64,000 bases of DNA, taken from NCBI RefSeq assembly GCF_016920785.2, contig NW_024609837.1, positions 47,742,745 through 47,806,744 of the forward strand. Reading direction: 5' to 3'. The notes below the pieces were generated by a model. The model was not told the DNA's origin, ran no database searches, and saw only the letters and a program-made list of their open reading frames with translations. Numbering within the stretch: position 1 is the first letter of the stretch; the number at the start of each line of letters is the position of its first letter. Positions 49,901-61,649 of the stretch are shown one piece after another. The DNA is from Ixodes scapularis (taxonomy: Eukaryota > Arthropoda > Arachnida > Ixodida > Ixodidae). The position numbers and the translations under genes are program-made.

Positions 49901-50251
49901 ACGCGCAGGGAACATTTTTCACAACTCCAGGACCATCCGAACTTTTAGACAGGGTTGTTCTCAAGTTGTCGGGCAATGATTACTGGGTGGGACTTGTTAT
50001 GGCAACTATTTTGTGTCTCTATGAACCCACGCGTGCACTGGACATATTGAAAAGCGACGTCTTACCTGCTGGCGTGCGGGATCATCGCTTGGGGGGTGAT
50101 CCTGGGCTGCTTGTGGGTTAAAGCAGACGGCATGCTGCATCAAAACAAACATGTTTCGTTGATTGTGACGCGCAGGGAACATTTTTCACAACTCCAGGAC
50201 TATCCGCACTTTCAGACAGGATTGTTCTCAAGTTGTCAAGCAATGATTACT
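46980..50251. repeat. Tandem array of twelve units of about 267 bp
   Basis: The word TGATT(A/T)CTGGGTGGGACTTG marks each unit. Counting from 46,980 there are 12 units ending exactly at 50,251, most 267-270 bp. The first unit is about 40 bp longer because of an internal duplication around the TGCTGCATCAAA block (47,135-47,215), and the fifth has a G21 run at 48,208-48,228. Units 7-12 (from about 48,720) form a more homogeneous subgroup (GGACCATC, CTTTTAGACAGG) than units 1-5. Units can be open on either strand for up to about 80 codons, but with no conserved frame. The array sits on the 5' side of the transposase gene and may lie within an intron or upstream region of the same transposon. Confidence 0.93.
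48207..48228. repeat. Poly-G run inside one array unit
   Basis: The CGCTTGGGGGGTGATC segment of the other units is expanded here to about 21 G. Only one unit shows it. Confidence 0.9.
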
Positions 50252-50257
50252 GGTACA
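50252..50257 (+). repeat. GGTACA direct repeat, right of 267-bp array
   Basis: Partner of 46,974-46,979; it directly follows the last array unit. Confidence 0.55.
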
Positions 50258-50784
50258 GGTCACAATAACTGGAAGTGCTGAAATATTTTGGCTTACCACT
50301 TTTGCAACACGGCATAAAGTTGGACAAGTTTGTTAGACATGATGGGTGGGAGTGCAAAATAAACAAGAGACTAGAACAAGAGGTGCACAGCCATTTCTGC
50401 TTGCTCCAGAGTTGCATAATTATCTGTCTCAAGCCTCCAGAGACGCTGCAATCAGGTAGGCAATGCCGAAACAAATATATGCTCACTACACATATTGTCC
50501 GCTCGTTAGCTTTGTGGAGATTTAATACTAATGCTGGCATCAAATATCACTCGACTGAAAATTATCTATGTGTTATTACCAATGCACTGAAATTTCAACA
50601 GTTGAGTTTTAACACAACTTACAATTTCTGTACACTTGTCATAAAAAATGAGAGCAATGTTGCGGAATTGTAATAAATAATTTGCAGTGGCAGAGATGTC
50701 AGAAATAAACACAAGATCAAAGTCCAGCTGCTGTAAAAAAAATATATATATATATATATTTCTTAATCAATCAACAATCAACTT
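50258..50784. other. Spacer that may hold the 5' part of the transposase gene
   Basis: On the minus strand, ATGTCTAACAAACTTGTCC (50,340 downwards) is followed by a consensus donor (AAAGTG then GTAAGC at 50,296). The phase to the candidate acceptor (TTTCACAG at about 46,921) does not match the transposase frame, so the exon is doubtful. A (TA)n run lies at 50,741-50,760. Confidence 0.3.
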
Positions 50785-51820
50785 TGCCGAAATCCCGGCC
50801 TTCCAGGTTCCGGCCTCTGACAGTCATCGCTCGGATTACGGAAGAACAGGGCTCGAGCCGCTCAATTCTTGATCTTATATTTGTTAGTAGTGCATTCGCT
50901 GATTATAGTGTAAGACTTGAGGAAAGCAAGCCTGATCACAAACTTGTACTATTTGATTGCTATCTTAACCGACCTTCGTCAAAGAAAAAGGTAGTTACTA
51001 TAGTAAAGGATTTTTCGAAGTCTAATGACGAGAGTGTTTTGGATTATCTCGACTACTGTTTCAGCGGCTTCGTTGAAGATGATGTGATTTTGCTATGGGA
51101 CAAGTTCGTTTCTATATGTAACTATTGCTTAGAGAACTTTATCCTAGTCGACGTAAATGCACGGGACGAAGAAATCCTTGGATTAACCGAATTATAATTC
51201 ATCTTACACACAAAGTAAAAAGGTATAAGAAGAACAGTTCCAACAAGGGAGCTGTACATCCCCTACAAGTTGAACTGGCTAGTCAAGTCAAAAAAGCAAG
51301 AGATAAATATTTTTCGTGCACCCTTTTAGACTTCATAAAACGTGATCCTGCAAAGTTTTGGAACTATCTTTCAGAAAAAGCTAAACCGGTCGACCTGCTA
51401 AAAGTTAACGATATCACAATCAATGACAAAAAACAAATCGCCGAAGAATTTAACCTATATTTTCAATCTGTGTTCTCATGTACAGATATGTACACTCCAG
51501 TTGCCACCGCTGTAGCTACACTGAACGCCGATTTTATCTCCTTTCGTGGTGTCTTTGTCATGTTATTAAATCTGAATACAAAATCGAGTAGTGGGCCTGA
51601 TAAGATACCGAACTCCTTCCTCCGTAGATATGCCGAATCTATTTCACGCTTTTTAACAGTCATTTTCGTGCTTCTTTTCGTTCAAGTGTGAATCCCAATG
51701 ACTGGCGAACAGCGCGTGTAGTGCCAATTCATAAGAAGGATGATCATTCTGTTGTAAGCAATTTTCGTCCTATTTCTATCACTAGCAACTCATGCAAACT
51801 TATTGAACACATGGTTAGTA
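50785..51820 (+). pseudogene. CR1/L2-like LINE, part A (endonuclease end to start of RT)
   Basis: It is 5'-truncated and starts within the endonuclease (SILDLIFVSSAFADY ... SKPDHKLVLFDCYL, about 50,850-50,960). The endonuclease-RT linker follows (WINRIIIHLTHKVKRYKK; KRDPAKFWNYLSEK), then KSSSGPDKIPNSFLR (about 51,590) and VVPIHKKDDHSVVSNFRPIS (about 51,720-51,780). Two frame changes occur (about 51,170 and 51,690). The sequence is cut at 51,820 by the 10.5-kb TA-flanked insertion and resumes in frame at 62,301. Confidence 0.88.
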
Positions 51821-52019
51821 CACTCTAAGAAAGGAGGGGAGTTCGAGGGAGTTAGACGGCGTGACAACACCCACAGCGTGCGCTAGCATTCCTTCGGAAG
51901 GAATATCCTCTCTCAAATAGAAGGAGCGAGCAAGGGGAAAGAGAATGGGGTGCTACAAGAGTCCCCTGGGGATTCGAAAGGAATATGGGAAGGGAAGCCT
52001 GCCCTCAGGCCAGGCTTCC

Positions 52020-52498
52020 TTTGCGAAGGGGGAACGTGAATGACTAGCCTTGTAAAAGTTAAATCCGACCCTGAAGTTTATACTTTTACTTTACTTCTTT
52101 TTTCTTTTTTGCTTCACAGATTCTTTGAAATTTCTGACGTTCCCTTTTCCTTCGTTTTTCTTTTTTACATTTTCCTATTTACTTCCAAGTTCAAAAAGTT
52201 ACCTGACTGTTTCATAGAGGGCGCTGGCGGGCAGGTCGACGTAAAGTCCCTTGATGTTTTTTCACTGCGTTTTACAAGTACCGTCATTCTTTGCCGCGCC
52301 GACATCTGTTTCTATTGGAGGAGAGCGATGTCATGTGATTTCCGGAATTGTCACCACTTCCGTCCGCCATTTGCTTCCAAGCTGCTCGGCTGCTTCGTCC
52401 GCTCGCGTGTTACGTGATACTCGCCGACGACTTTAGCTCGACGTCCTTGTGTTGCTGGACCGTAATGAGGCAAGTCAAGTTGTAAGTTTTTGTGTTAG
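52020..52498. other. Unassigned left part of the 10.5-kb insertion
   Basis: Open plus-strand frames of up to 125 codons show no motif. Small palindromes (ATTCCTTCGGAAGGAAT at 51,888) occur between 51,880 and 52,020. Confidence 0.35.
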
Positions 52499-52655
52499 AT
52501 GGCGGGGTGTTGCACTTTTGGGTGCAGCCAGAGTTCTGGTAGTGGAAAAAGTTGTTCGCCGTCCCGCTTCGGAAAGCCGATATGAAGAGGCAGAAGGCAT
52601 GGCTCCACATGATTGGGAGGAAAAACTTTGTCCCTACCAGAAGCAGCATATTTAA
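52499..52655 (+). pseudogene. Broken THAP zinc-finger domain
   Basis: The ATG at 52,499 starts MAGCCTFGCSQSS, the C-x3-C opening of a THAP DNA-binding domain. After a frame change near 52,545 the sequence continues LRKADMKRQKAWLHMIGRKN then FVPTRSS, with the conserved Trp and Pro of the family. The final Cys-x2-His pair is not seen. THAP domains are the N-terminal DNA-binding part of P-element, ISL2EU-related and other transposases, so this may be the first exon of the transposase that once moved the 10.5-kb element. It could instead be an independent captured gene fragment. Confidence 0.6.
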
Positions 52656-52659
52656 TTTT

Positions 52660-53030
52660 GTTGCGCTTTGCATTTGCGTGAACCCAATGACATTAATTAT
52701 ATTTTACTGCACTGCTCATGAGTTTCAACACTTGTCTTTTGAGATGTATATATAATCGCACGACAAGAGCTGAAATAAACAAAAATGCCTGCACAATGTA
52801 CGGGCTTCGTGTTGTGTTGTCCTTTCTTCCCCCCAGTCTCGGCGGCTGTGTCTAAAAAATTATCTGCGTGGATGTTACAGTGGAAGGCAGAAAGAAGTAG
52901 ACAGAGACATTAAACACGTTCATAACAAATTCCTTGACCGCGATATAATAAAATTGGTCTTGGATTCACCGTTTAATGCGGCAAAATAATATAAGTTGTG
53001 CGCAACATTTCTTCACTGCACGTTGAAGGT
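52660..53030. other. Unassigned spacer in 10.5-kb insertion
   Basis: No motif was found; one pyrimidine-rich run (CTTTCTTCCCCCCAG) lies at 52,825. Confidence 0.4.
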
Positions 53031-53037
53031 GTGCTAT

Positions 53038-53190
53038 CCAGCAAATACAATACAATACAATACAATAAACTTTATTTTTCCAGAAGTACTGGAGGGGTCC
53101 CCAGACAAAAAGCTGCTAAAAGCAGCTTGACTGGGTCTGGGTCCCCCTTATACATGGCAGCAGCTCGGACAGCAAACATATAAAACACTT
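53038..53190 (-). mobile_element. LINE 3' end with (TATTG)n tail
   Basis: On the minus strand, a GGGACCCAGACCCAGTC segment and a small stem (AAGCTGCTTTTAGCAGCTT) precede AATAAAGTTTATTGTATTG, then tandem TATTG units. This is the form of a retroposon 3' end; the coding part is absent. Confidence 0.6.
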
Positions 53191-54086
53191 TACCATGGTG
53201 ATAAGAAAAATAAATATTGCCACCAATCGCGTATCTCAGAAAAAAATTTCAAAAACAGCGAAAGTTCACCGCTCAAATCCCTTACAGAGTTACTTGAGAC
53301 CAAACACGGCTCCGCAGTAGGTATTCGAAGACGAGATTGCTTGTTATCGCATGTGGGGGAAACACGTCCGATGGTGTAACTTCACCCGACATATTGTTGG
53401 GGACTGGTGAGTTAAGTGCTGTAAATTCATCCGCACGGGCCTCGCACCGTCCAAACTCGTCAAGGTCACTACTTTGCACGACGTTTGTTTTCCATCCAAG
53501 CACCGCTACTAGTACTTATAACGAAAAGCATGTTGAAATCATGTAAATACACCCCAAAATAATGAGTTCCAGACACGTTTGCGACTACCGTATTTGCGGA
53601 CTATACATGTTTAAAAGTTGAAATTTCTGGCTGTGCGGCTCTATCGACGACGGAATGAAACTCCACAAGGTATTTGTCTTTATTACAAATATAAATAGTT
53701 TATTGTAACGCAGGCGTGCACATATCTAGCATCGCCGGGAGCACTGCTCGCGAAAGCTCGCTGCGGTATGATAGGATTGTGGCAAAGTATTCATATGTAT
53801 ATGTGCTTTTTTAGAAATAACAGCTTACCTTTCATTCACGTAAGTAACCCGATGATATCCAAATTCATTTCACGCACTGGAAATTACCAAAACAAGGAAG
53901 ACAACGCTACTGCTAACCGCATAATAACAGCGGAACAGCCTTTCCATCTGACGTTAGGAAGCGAAAGGCGGCGCTAGAGAGGGAGAGGAGAACATTTTTG
54001 GGGGAAAGGGGACTCGTAGATGGAAAGGAGGAAAGTTGTCGCTACCTGTAAAAACGAAAAAAATATCCAGGGACGTTAGGTCGACG
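53191..54086. other. Unassigned spacer in 10.5-kb insertion
   Basis: Open frames are 73 codons or less and carry no motif. No RNA gene is visible. Confidence 0.4.
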
Positions 54087-54379
54087 TAGAGTTCCTGTAT
54101 AGGCTCCCTAGGCGAGCCAGAGTTGCGCGTTCATGCATTACATGTGGATACAGCTCCTCACGTGACTGAATTCGGCGGATAGCAGCGCCGCACGTTCGAG
54201 GCGCGCTCAAAAGCCAGGGAACGTACGCCGGGGCGCGTGCAATGTCTACTTTGCTGCACGACACTTGATACGGTTCCTCACGTGATCGGATCTCGGCGAA
54301 TAGCGGCGAGGGCGGCACGCGGCACGTGGAATTAAACGCGCAACTCTGGCTCTTGTAGGGAGCCTATACAGGAACTCTA
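54087..54379. mobile_element. 293-bp fold-back element
   Basis: The left arm 54,087-54,131 (TAGAGTTCCTGTATAGGCTC onward) and right arm 54,335-54,379 are inverted copies over 45 bp, with two or three mismatches. They are flanked by TA-containing sequence. The interior has two direct copies of a CCTCACGTGA ... TCGGCG(G/A)ATAGC block about 114 bp apart, each with a CACGTG-like core. This is a typical MITE, nested in the larger insertion. Confidence 0.85.
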
Positions 54380-55785
54380 GATCGACAGACCGACACACCA
54401 TGCCGTGGCTTACATTTGGCGAGATCGAGTTTTTACAAGCTTACGGTTGAGCATGTAACCTTCAAAGGAGGTTTAGATTGGTTTTGTTTACGCTTTTGAT
54501 ACAAATGTCTTTGTCGCTGGTCTGATCCGGTAAGATAGAGGACAGGACACAAACCAATGTGAGACAATCTGGGTAGCTAAAACGATAATAAAAATATCTC
54601 GCCATTAATTTGTTTAGCGGTGGGAGACACTGAAAGGTGCGTTCCGGTGACAACCAATTTAGTCAGCTGCACGCGCTGGCGACCGAAAAACTTTTAACTT
54701 AGGAAATATATAGCAAAAAGATAAAATCGTGGAGAAAGCGTGAAGACAGCATTTATTCTAGATTTGAAGTTCCGCGGGCACGACGTTTTGGCGAACTCTC
54801 AAAGCTTACCCAATATTAAATTTATGCCGCGTTCTATATATCGTACAAATAAATTGTGAAATAAAAAGCCCGCAACCATACTCATTCAGGGCACAACTTT
54901 TCACAAAGTTTGTGTTACACAGCGCCCTACATCGCCCAACCGAAGTTATTAGTGCTGAGGACTCAGGACATCGTCGGAATTTTTCACTTGGTATGATGAC
55001 CCTCTCTGTTCGCGTTAGGATATTTTAGGGTAAAAACTTCTGGGAGCCATCTTTTTATTTTATTTTGTCAGTTTGAGAAGTTTCTTGACTACTTCATGTA
55101 CGGCGCTGGCGCACTGCCTGGTGGGCCGAGACGCCATTCCGTAAATTACATTGTGTGTGTTCCAGTTTCGACAAGCTTACGGCCCTGGCGTAAACTGCGA
55201 GTGGATTTTAGGTCGTGTTCGTTTATTATGTCCCTGTTATACAAGGGTTCCGACCGAATAGAGGTAACATTACAACGTGAGACGGGCTGGGCGGTCGATC
55301 GAAAACAAGAATATTTAAAGGGGCGATGGAATGGTTTTAATGCTGAAAAAATTCGCAGCTTGTAATTTTTGTTTCGTTTACCTTAAAAAAAAAAAGAAAG
55401 ATAGAAATCACGTCTATTTTTTTAATAAATATCGCGATTTCGTTTTGTAAAATGCAAAGCAAAAAACGGTAATATCTCGGGTCTTTAAACCACGCGCGGC
55501 GGCTGGCGTGACGGATATTTGGGTACATCTAGGTGAGTTTTCGCGACGCCATCTGCATGAGGCGCACAAAACCATTCTCTATGATGCTGTGGTGAAAGAA
55601 TGCGAACCCACACACGTTCAGACACAAAAGGGACGACGAAAGGGGGCTCGATCTTAAAAAGACTATTCACAGAACCCAGACACACAGGTTAAACCTGTGC
55701 TCCTGCTTTTATGCGAATGACTTTGGTGTAGATAGGTGTGTCTATTTCCGCTTTCAAGTCCAACAGGATGACGCCATTCCACGCG
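54380..55785. other. Unassigned spacer in 10.5-kb insertion
   Basis: No recognised motif. The segment 55,540-55,700 just before the Penelope fragment could belong to the same element, but I see no RT block in it. Confidence 0.35.
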
Positions 55786-55789
55786 GGTA

Positions 55790-55990
55790 CGAATGAGTGC
55801 AAAAGGGTCATCTTGAAAAATCGGTTTGTTGGAACAGTGTCGTGTATGAAATATCTCTAGCTTGTGGGTCTATACATGTAGGTCAAACATAAAGACGCAT
55901 TAACGACAGATTAAATGAGCATAAAAGGAATGCCAAAACCAATACAACGACCTCTGAAATAGCTAAACGTGTTCACGAGCAACTCTGAAG
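55790..55990 (+). pseudogene. GIY-YIG endonuclease fragment of a Penelope-like element
   Basis: The frame around 55,840-55,925 reads VYEISLACGSIHVGQT, a TAA stop, then RRINDRLNEHKRNA. This is the GIY-YIG nuclease wording of Penelope-like elements (VYEIPLxCGxxYIGQTxRxLNxRLxEH). The nuclease would nick target DNA for retrotransposition. An upstream frame change separates CKRVILKNRFVG. No reverse transcriptase is attached, so this is a short 3' fragment. Confidence 0.75.
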
Positions 55991-55999
55991 TTGTTGTTG

Positions 56000-58900
56000 G
56001 GGCCCTTTTTTAGGGAATAAAATGCACAAAATGCAAAACATGACCCTTTTTTTTGTACGGTTGTGTTTTTATTTTTTTTGCTTCACGATTCCGGGGTCTG
56101 TTAGGGATTGTCTCTCTAAGTTTTCGATGTGTCACGGTTAGAAAATTGGCTTACAATGTGTTGTACTAGGCTTAGGTTTTCATGACGTAAGTTATCGGGA
56201 AGAGGCGCGGCATGGGCAGCACAGGGAGGGCGCTCCTCGACGATAGAAGGTGGCCTCCAGGCGAGCATTCCCCAAGAGAAACAAAGGTCCCGAGCCCCGC
56301 AAGTTCACTTTTCCCCTCTTCTCTGGCGTTCATGTCCGCCCATCGTCTTTTCTGCGTCCCGATCAATATTATAACGTTAACAGAACGCCCTTCCACATTT
56401 CGCTTTAGTGCGATGACCGGCTATTCAGATGCTTGTTTTACAGCAATCTAGGAATCCCACGCATTCATCGAAAGTTCGAAACACATGCTCCAAAAACAAA
56501 ACAAAAACAGCACCGTGATTAAGTTTAACAAATTCATTTTATGTTTTCGGGTTTTTGCTACAATGCACTCTATTTGACATGTCACAAACTCAAAGGTATG
56601 TACATATTTTCTGTGAGGAGGTCTAGGCAATCAAAAGTTGTTTTGGATTGAAACTGTTCGTACTGTAGACGGATAGTTTTGCCACCGCAGTGCGGAAGCT
56701 AACGTGGGATCTTAACGTTCATCATGCAATAATAATACATTTTGCCATGAAACGATACTGAATTTAAGGATTAAGGACTTCAAAAAAAATGCTGACAGAA
56801 GTATGTGAACTTCATGCTCTCATGCAATGCCTCTGAACTGTGCGTTTTTTTTTTTTGTATAGTTTTAAAAGCACAAGCGAACTCCTCTTGCAGTCGCTCC
56901 TACGCAAAGCTTGCTGACGCAGTTTCGGGAAACCACGATGTTGATGTACCACGGGTATACCGTCTGAACTGTCGTGACTTATATTTGAATGGGGTTCATG
57001 TGTTGGACTCGAGCACTGCGTTGGCACTGCACTTAGGCTTAGCCGCGGTTGATGCCTTGCGGGACATTCAAATTTTGGCTCGAGCTCAATCACTGCAGTG
57101 ACGGCCGGAACCGCCAAATGTACGAAGTGGGGAGTGCGTACGGAGTGCGGAGAGCGGCGCGTGCACCGCTCACTGACAACCGCTGCGCATTGCTGTAATG
57201 ATCATTCGCGGCACATCATCTGCAAGAAATACATAGGGCAGGCGAGCTGGTTGGAAAAGAACATGCTGTATTTGTAAACCCTGGGACGGAGAGAATTGGA
57301 AAAAAAATAGACAACACAGCTCATTGCCTCAAACTTGTGGCCGCTTTTTCTGTTCAAAGTGCAAGAGCAAGTTGTTTTTATTAAATATTTTCTGCGACTA
57401 CTCGTGCGTGGCCAGAGTGCTAATAAGGGTTTGATAGGTTATAAACTGGAGGTATCTGACGATAATGGAGAACTGTTTTATTGTCCCTTTATCGCACTCC
57501 TGTACGATGATAATCCGAATCCAATGGGGCAGTGGCCGGGATCTAAATCAGTAATTCTACGAAAATTCACAACCTTTTTTTCCCATTATATAAGCAATGT
57601 TACGACTTAAAGTGAGAAGCTAAAAATAATTTTAAAAACTTCCATAAATATTTGTTTCTCAAAGCTGGAGTTTTTTTTTTTTTTTTTTTTTTATACACAA
57701 GACGTGGTTTAATATACAGGACGTCAGAACAAGTCTGGTCAGTGTTTTATTAATTGCTCTGCTCTTCCATAAAATCACGATGGAGAATACACCTTTTCCG
57801 TCTAACCTCGACCCAGCGCGTAACGTGCGTAGCCTCGACTCGGCGACTCGGCGCACAGCGGGAATAGTTCTTCCGGTTCTAACACTTCCGGTATGCGGGA
57901 GCAGGCCTAGCCGGCTGGCAAGATGCTGATGTTTTCATTCCGTTCATATTACGAGGATGTGCACTATAATTACTATAATTTTGTGTGTTGCTCGGTAGCG
58001 ACGCCCGTTCAAATACGTTAATGGAAACAATACGAAAAGAGGGCGCAAAATCGTCGTCGTCCTCCCCCCCCCCCCCCCCCCCCCCCCTCCCCCTTTCACC
58101 CCTATCTCCTGAATAGTTCGGACGCATCTGGGCGTCATACGAAGTATAGATGTCCCGGTAACTAGCGATCGTACCTCGACGGCGCACCATAACAATAAAC
58201 CGTTCGGCCCGCGTCGCCAACTCCCATTGTGAGTATTTCTACGATTAAACGATAATACTTCTATGGCCAGGGTCGCCCTCGCTCGCGCATAGAAACCCTC
58301 CGTTAGTCATTCGCAGAAGGCTGTCATTCTTCACAAACAACAACACGCGAAGAGTGAACACTGGTAAACGTCCTCAGGAAAAGTGAACATGCCTCCGATT
58401 TCGATTACCGGCGAAGCTGGCGACGAATTTCTCGGCGCTGTTGGCGCAACAACGGGCGCCATGAAGGCGAATAAACACGCCAGAACACAAGAATAATTCA
58501 CACTTTCAATAATAAACAAATTAAGAACTCACTAAAGGGAAAACAATGAAGATACGATGCACGGGGTCAATGGGGACAACGCGGGAGCTAGGAACAACGC
58601 TGCTCTCCGCATAGCAAAATGGACGCGCAACAACCGTACGCCAGACGACGTGGCTGTCGTTGCAACATTCAAGATGGCGACACTACGCGGAAAAGGTGTA
58701 TACAGAGCGCGGCCGAAAGAAGACGAAGTAATTATGAAAACTAACGTCAAGGTGATCTCTCCCGAAGCTCTAAAATGTTTTCGCTGAAGCTTTCCCAGCG
58801 TACGCTCACAATGGAGGCAGGTGCGCCAGCACCCGGCCGCTCCTCTATAATCCCTTACGTCCTCCAACCCGATATCGCTAAGCTAGGGGAAGGACGGACT

Positions 58901-61100
58901 CGACAGGTTTGTTGTTCCCTTCTGCCCTTGGATGAGCATTGACTTTCCTCTAAAGTCCGGTTCCCAGCCGTGTCATCCCGTACCCTTATGGCGTCACCGG
59001 CGACGTGGTACGGCTATGGGCGTTGTAAAAAAAGAAAAAAAAGTTATAAAAAATAAAAAAGCAACAACTAGAGGTTCAGGGCGAGGGAAAAGTACGCTGG
59101 GGAGGGGGAAGCAGCCGGAATGGTGGAGAGAGGGGATGTTTCCTCTTCTCCGCTCCAGCAATCCGTCTGCTTCCTCCTCCCGTCCTACCCTCAACGGCGT
59201 GCACCAGTGTCACTTGTTCGTGACTTCCAACTTCCAAGACATCTACAAAAATTATCGTTGTTGGTGGCAGTCGAACAGATAAAGGAGTGTGCCAAGCGTT
59301 TTTTAGAATCGGCCCTCAAGGTGTTCGTCAACGAGACTGATGATTCAGGTAAGATGTGGCGCTTCATATTTCTCTTAGTACAAATTGCTTAGAGCATACT
59401 GGTTCCGTCAAATTATATTTAAGGCCATTGGAATAGCCTGCTGTCGGCTGGTGTTATAGTCGAATAATTCGTGCTAGAAAACAAAAGTCGCATAGTCAAT
59501 GCTTGCCGAAATTGGCGAGCTCATGTTGTAAGCAGGAATATTCTCGGAATATTTATTTAGGTTCCAAAATGTTAAATACCGAAATATTGACATAGATATT
59601 GGCTTGTCTAGAAAATTCTTGCTTAAATAAAAAGACTACAAAATGAAAGAGCTCTCAGGGGAAATTCAGTAAACCATTCATGTATTAGTATTTCAAAGCA
59701 TCTCAATCGCTTGGTTACTAGCCGGGCAAAACGTCGGTAAAAAAACATGTCAGCACGATTAAATATCTCCTCTTATTCAATTAACTAATTGATTAATCGG
59801 TTTCGTTTATTACCATGAATAATAGACTAAAAAAGTCAAAATGGGATATTTTGCTTTCGTTGAATATTGTTATAAACGGCGCAATATACAATTCAGGATT
59901 TTAAATCAACCTTGATGTGTAGTTGAAATCAGCCAAAAGGCATTCACACTCCCAATTTATTACTCCAGCCGCGGAGGCAAAGAGGTTCCTTCATTTTCTC
60001 TGGCAATAGCGAACTGCTTTGATTATGCCATAAACGGACTCTCGCCAGGCGCTGAACGTTACTGGGACACGTATATCTTCCACTTGCATTACGGTGAAGA
60101 AGTGTTTATCGTTGGTGATCTCTTCAGGACTTTGAGGAAATGCGAAGAGATTGTTGTTTTATTCACTAGGTAGTAGCGTCCTTGTTTTATCTATGCTTAA
60201 CATCTACTATATTCAACCTTTTAAGCTTCTTCAGATTTATACTAGTTATTTCTAAGAACAATATTAATTTCAGACAATCATTTTTGTTTCCACAGATTCT
60301 CAACAAATTTGAGCAGCGCAGTGATAAGATGCCTTATGAAAGCCTCACTGTATTTTTCGAGCCAAAGTCCTAGCATATCCTTGACTGACATGGAGAAGGT
60401 GGGCTCACGAAGGACGCCTCGCTATTCTTCAGACATCCGCAGCTGGAGCAGAGTATAGCTAAAGCAACCGATCAAGAAAACCTACCCATCACAAAAATGC
60501 AGCGAAACTCGTGTCGATTTCCTCACAGAATACGCGGTGGGTTAATCACTTTGATCTACAGAGCTCTTCAAGCGGATGACGCAGCTCATAACACTGTTTA
60601 AATCGAAAACGCGATCTGCGCAGGACAATATTTTCCTTTTCCTGTGCGTGCCTGGCGGGGTTCCTTACGAGTCCTGACAAATTACGAAGTTAAACTGGCC
60701 CAGTTTTCTAGCTTAGTACATGACCAAATCGTGTGCGACGTTTCGAGAATTGGCGTTGCACTAATTGTCCAAATTGAGCTAAATTCATATTCGAATTATA
60801 TGCATCCCCTAAACATGTGCTCGCTTCGTACTAGGCACATGAAGGTCATATGTATGTTAAAGTAATTTAAACACTACCTGTTCACTTCATCTTGTGATAT
60901 GTGAGCATTTGGTGAAAGGCCTCAACAGTCTATGCAAAGTTAATGGCTGAGAACATCGAAATCATTACGTGACATTAAAAGAAAAATTATGCACTCACAC
61001 AGCATACGGAAGCAGACAATCTCTGATTATTATATCTAAATATGAAAAATAATACAACGTATAATCATGACCCATGTTTGCATACTTTTTTTAAGTGTGG
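56000..61100. other. Unassigned interior of 10.5-kb insertion
   Basis: About 5 kb without a recognised domain. It contains T22 at 57,671 and C24 at 58,064. Exon-like pieces with plausible splice sites occur at 59,255-59,350 (ending ...TGATTCAG then GTAAG) and 60,297-60,373 (after TTTCCACAG, ending in a stop), but I do not recognise the encoded peptides. Confidence 0.4.
58064..58087. repeat. Poly-C tract
   Basis: A run of about 24 C inside the 10.5-kb insertion. Confidence 0.95.
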
Positions 61101-61111
61101 TACTTTATTAT

Positions 61112-61380
61112 ATTGTAGGTTCCAGGAGAAAGATAAACTAATCCGACGGTCCTATTCTCTACATAGGACGCTTTCTATTCTGCAGCTGTCCAAGTCCAGG
61201 TGGAGGACCTGTCGGTGGATGTTGGCGACGTCATCCATGGCTTCAGCCTCATAATCTATTGAACTTTGGATATTCAATATGCAACTGGGATCAAGTCCGC
61301 CTTGACTCTCTTTGAACGTACGATCGGGCTGAAAGAAACACCACTGGAAAGGTTGCCCTGAAGCTTCTTGGCAGGCTACA
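61112..61380 (+). pseudogene. Exon-like C-terminal fragment, unidentified
   Basis: After a possible acceptor (TATTGTAG at 61,112-61,119) one frame reads VEDLSVDVGDVIHGFSLIIY, a TGA, then TLDIQYATGIKSALTLFERT and LKETPLERLP before a stop near 61,363. A terminal pattern of aromatic residues, a Y, then TLxFxxR, loosely resembles uncharacterised transposon-associated proteins I recall from ticks and fish. I cannot name the family, and the link to the THAP fragment 8.5 kb upstream is only a guess. Confidence 0.3.
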
Positions 61381-61649
61381 AGCTTTTACTAATTATTTTT
61401 TAAGCTTTTGACCTGTATCAAGTTTTTGATTTTACAATAAAAACGTGGTTGACAATATTGTTGGCTGACATGACTGGCAGGACGTTTTTCCAAAGGTCTG
61501 CATTGTGTGTTTCTAGAAGTTTTCAGTTAAATTTTGATGCCGGCACGGTGCCCGTGGGTATTATTCTCTTTTCCCTGAAACCTCCTCGAAGTGCCTCCTT
61601 AAGGAACTTGACACGCAAAGAATTCAGAACTCTCTCGTATGACAGCTGG

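Noticed and set aside
46979..50281. Open frames of 70-110 codons in the 267-bp array
   Set aside because: They recur by unit duplication, with no frame kept through the array and no recognisable motif.
46914..50340. Array as a defined intron of the transposase gene
   Set aside because: Donor (50,296) and acceptor (about 46,921) look good, but the reading phase from ATG 50,340 does not join the transposase frame.
59255..59400. BTB/BACK-like peptide
   Set aside because: A short resemblance (LLVAVEQIKECAKRFLES) without the rest of the fold; kept only as an unassigned exon-like piece.
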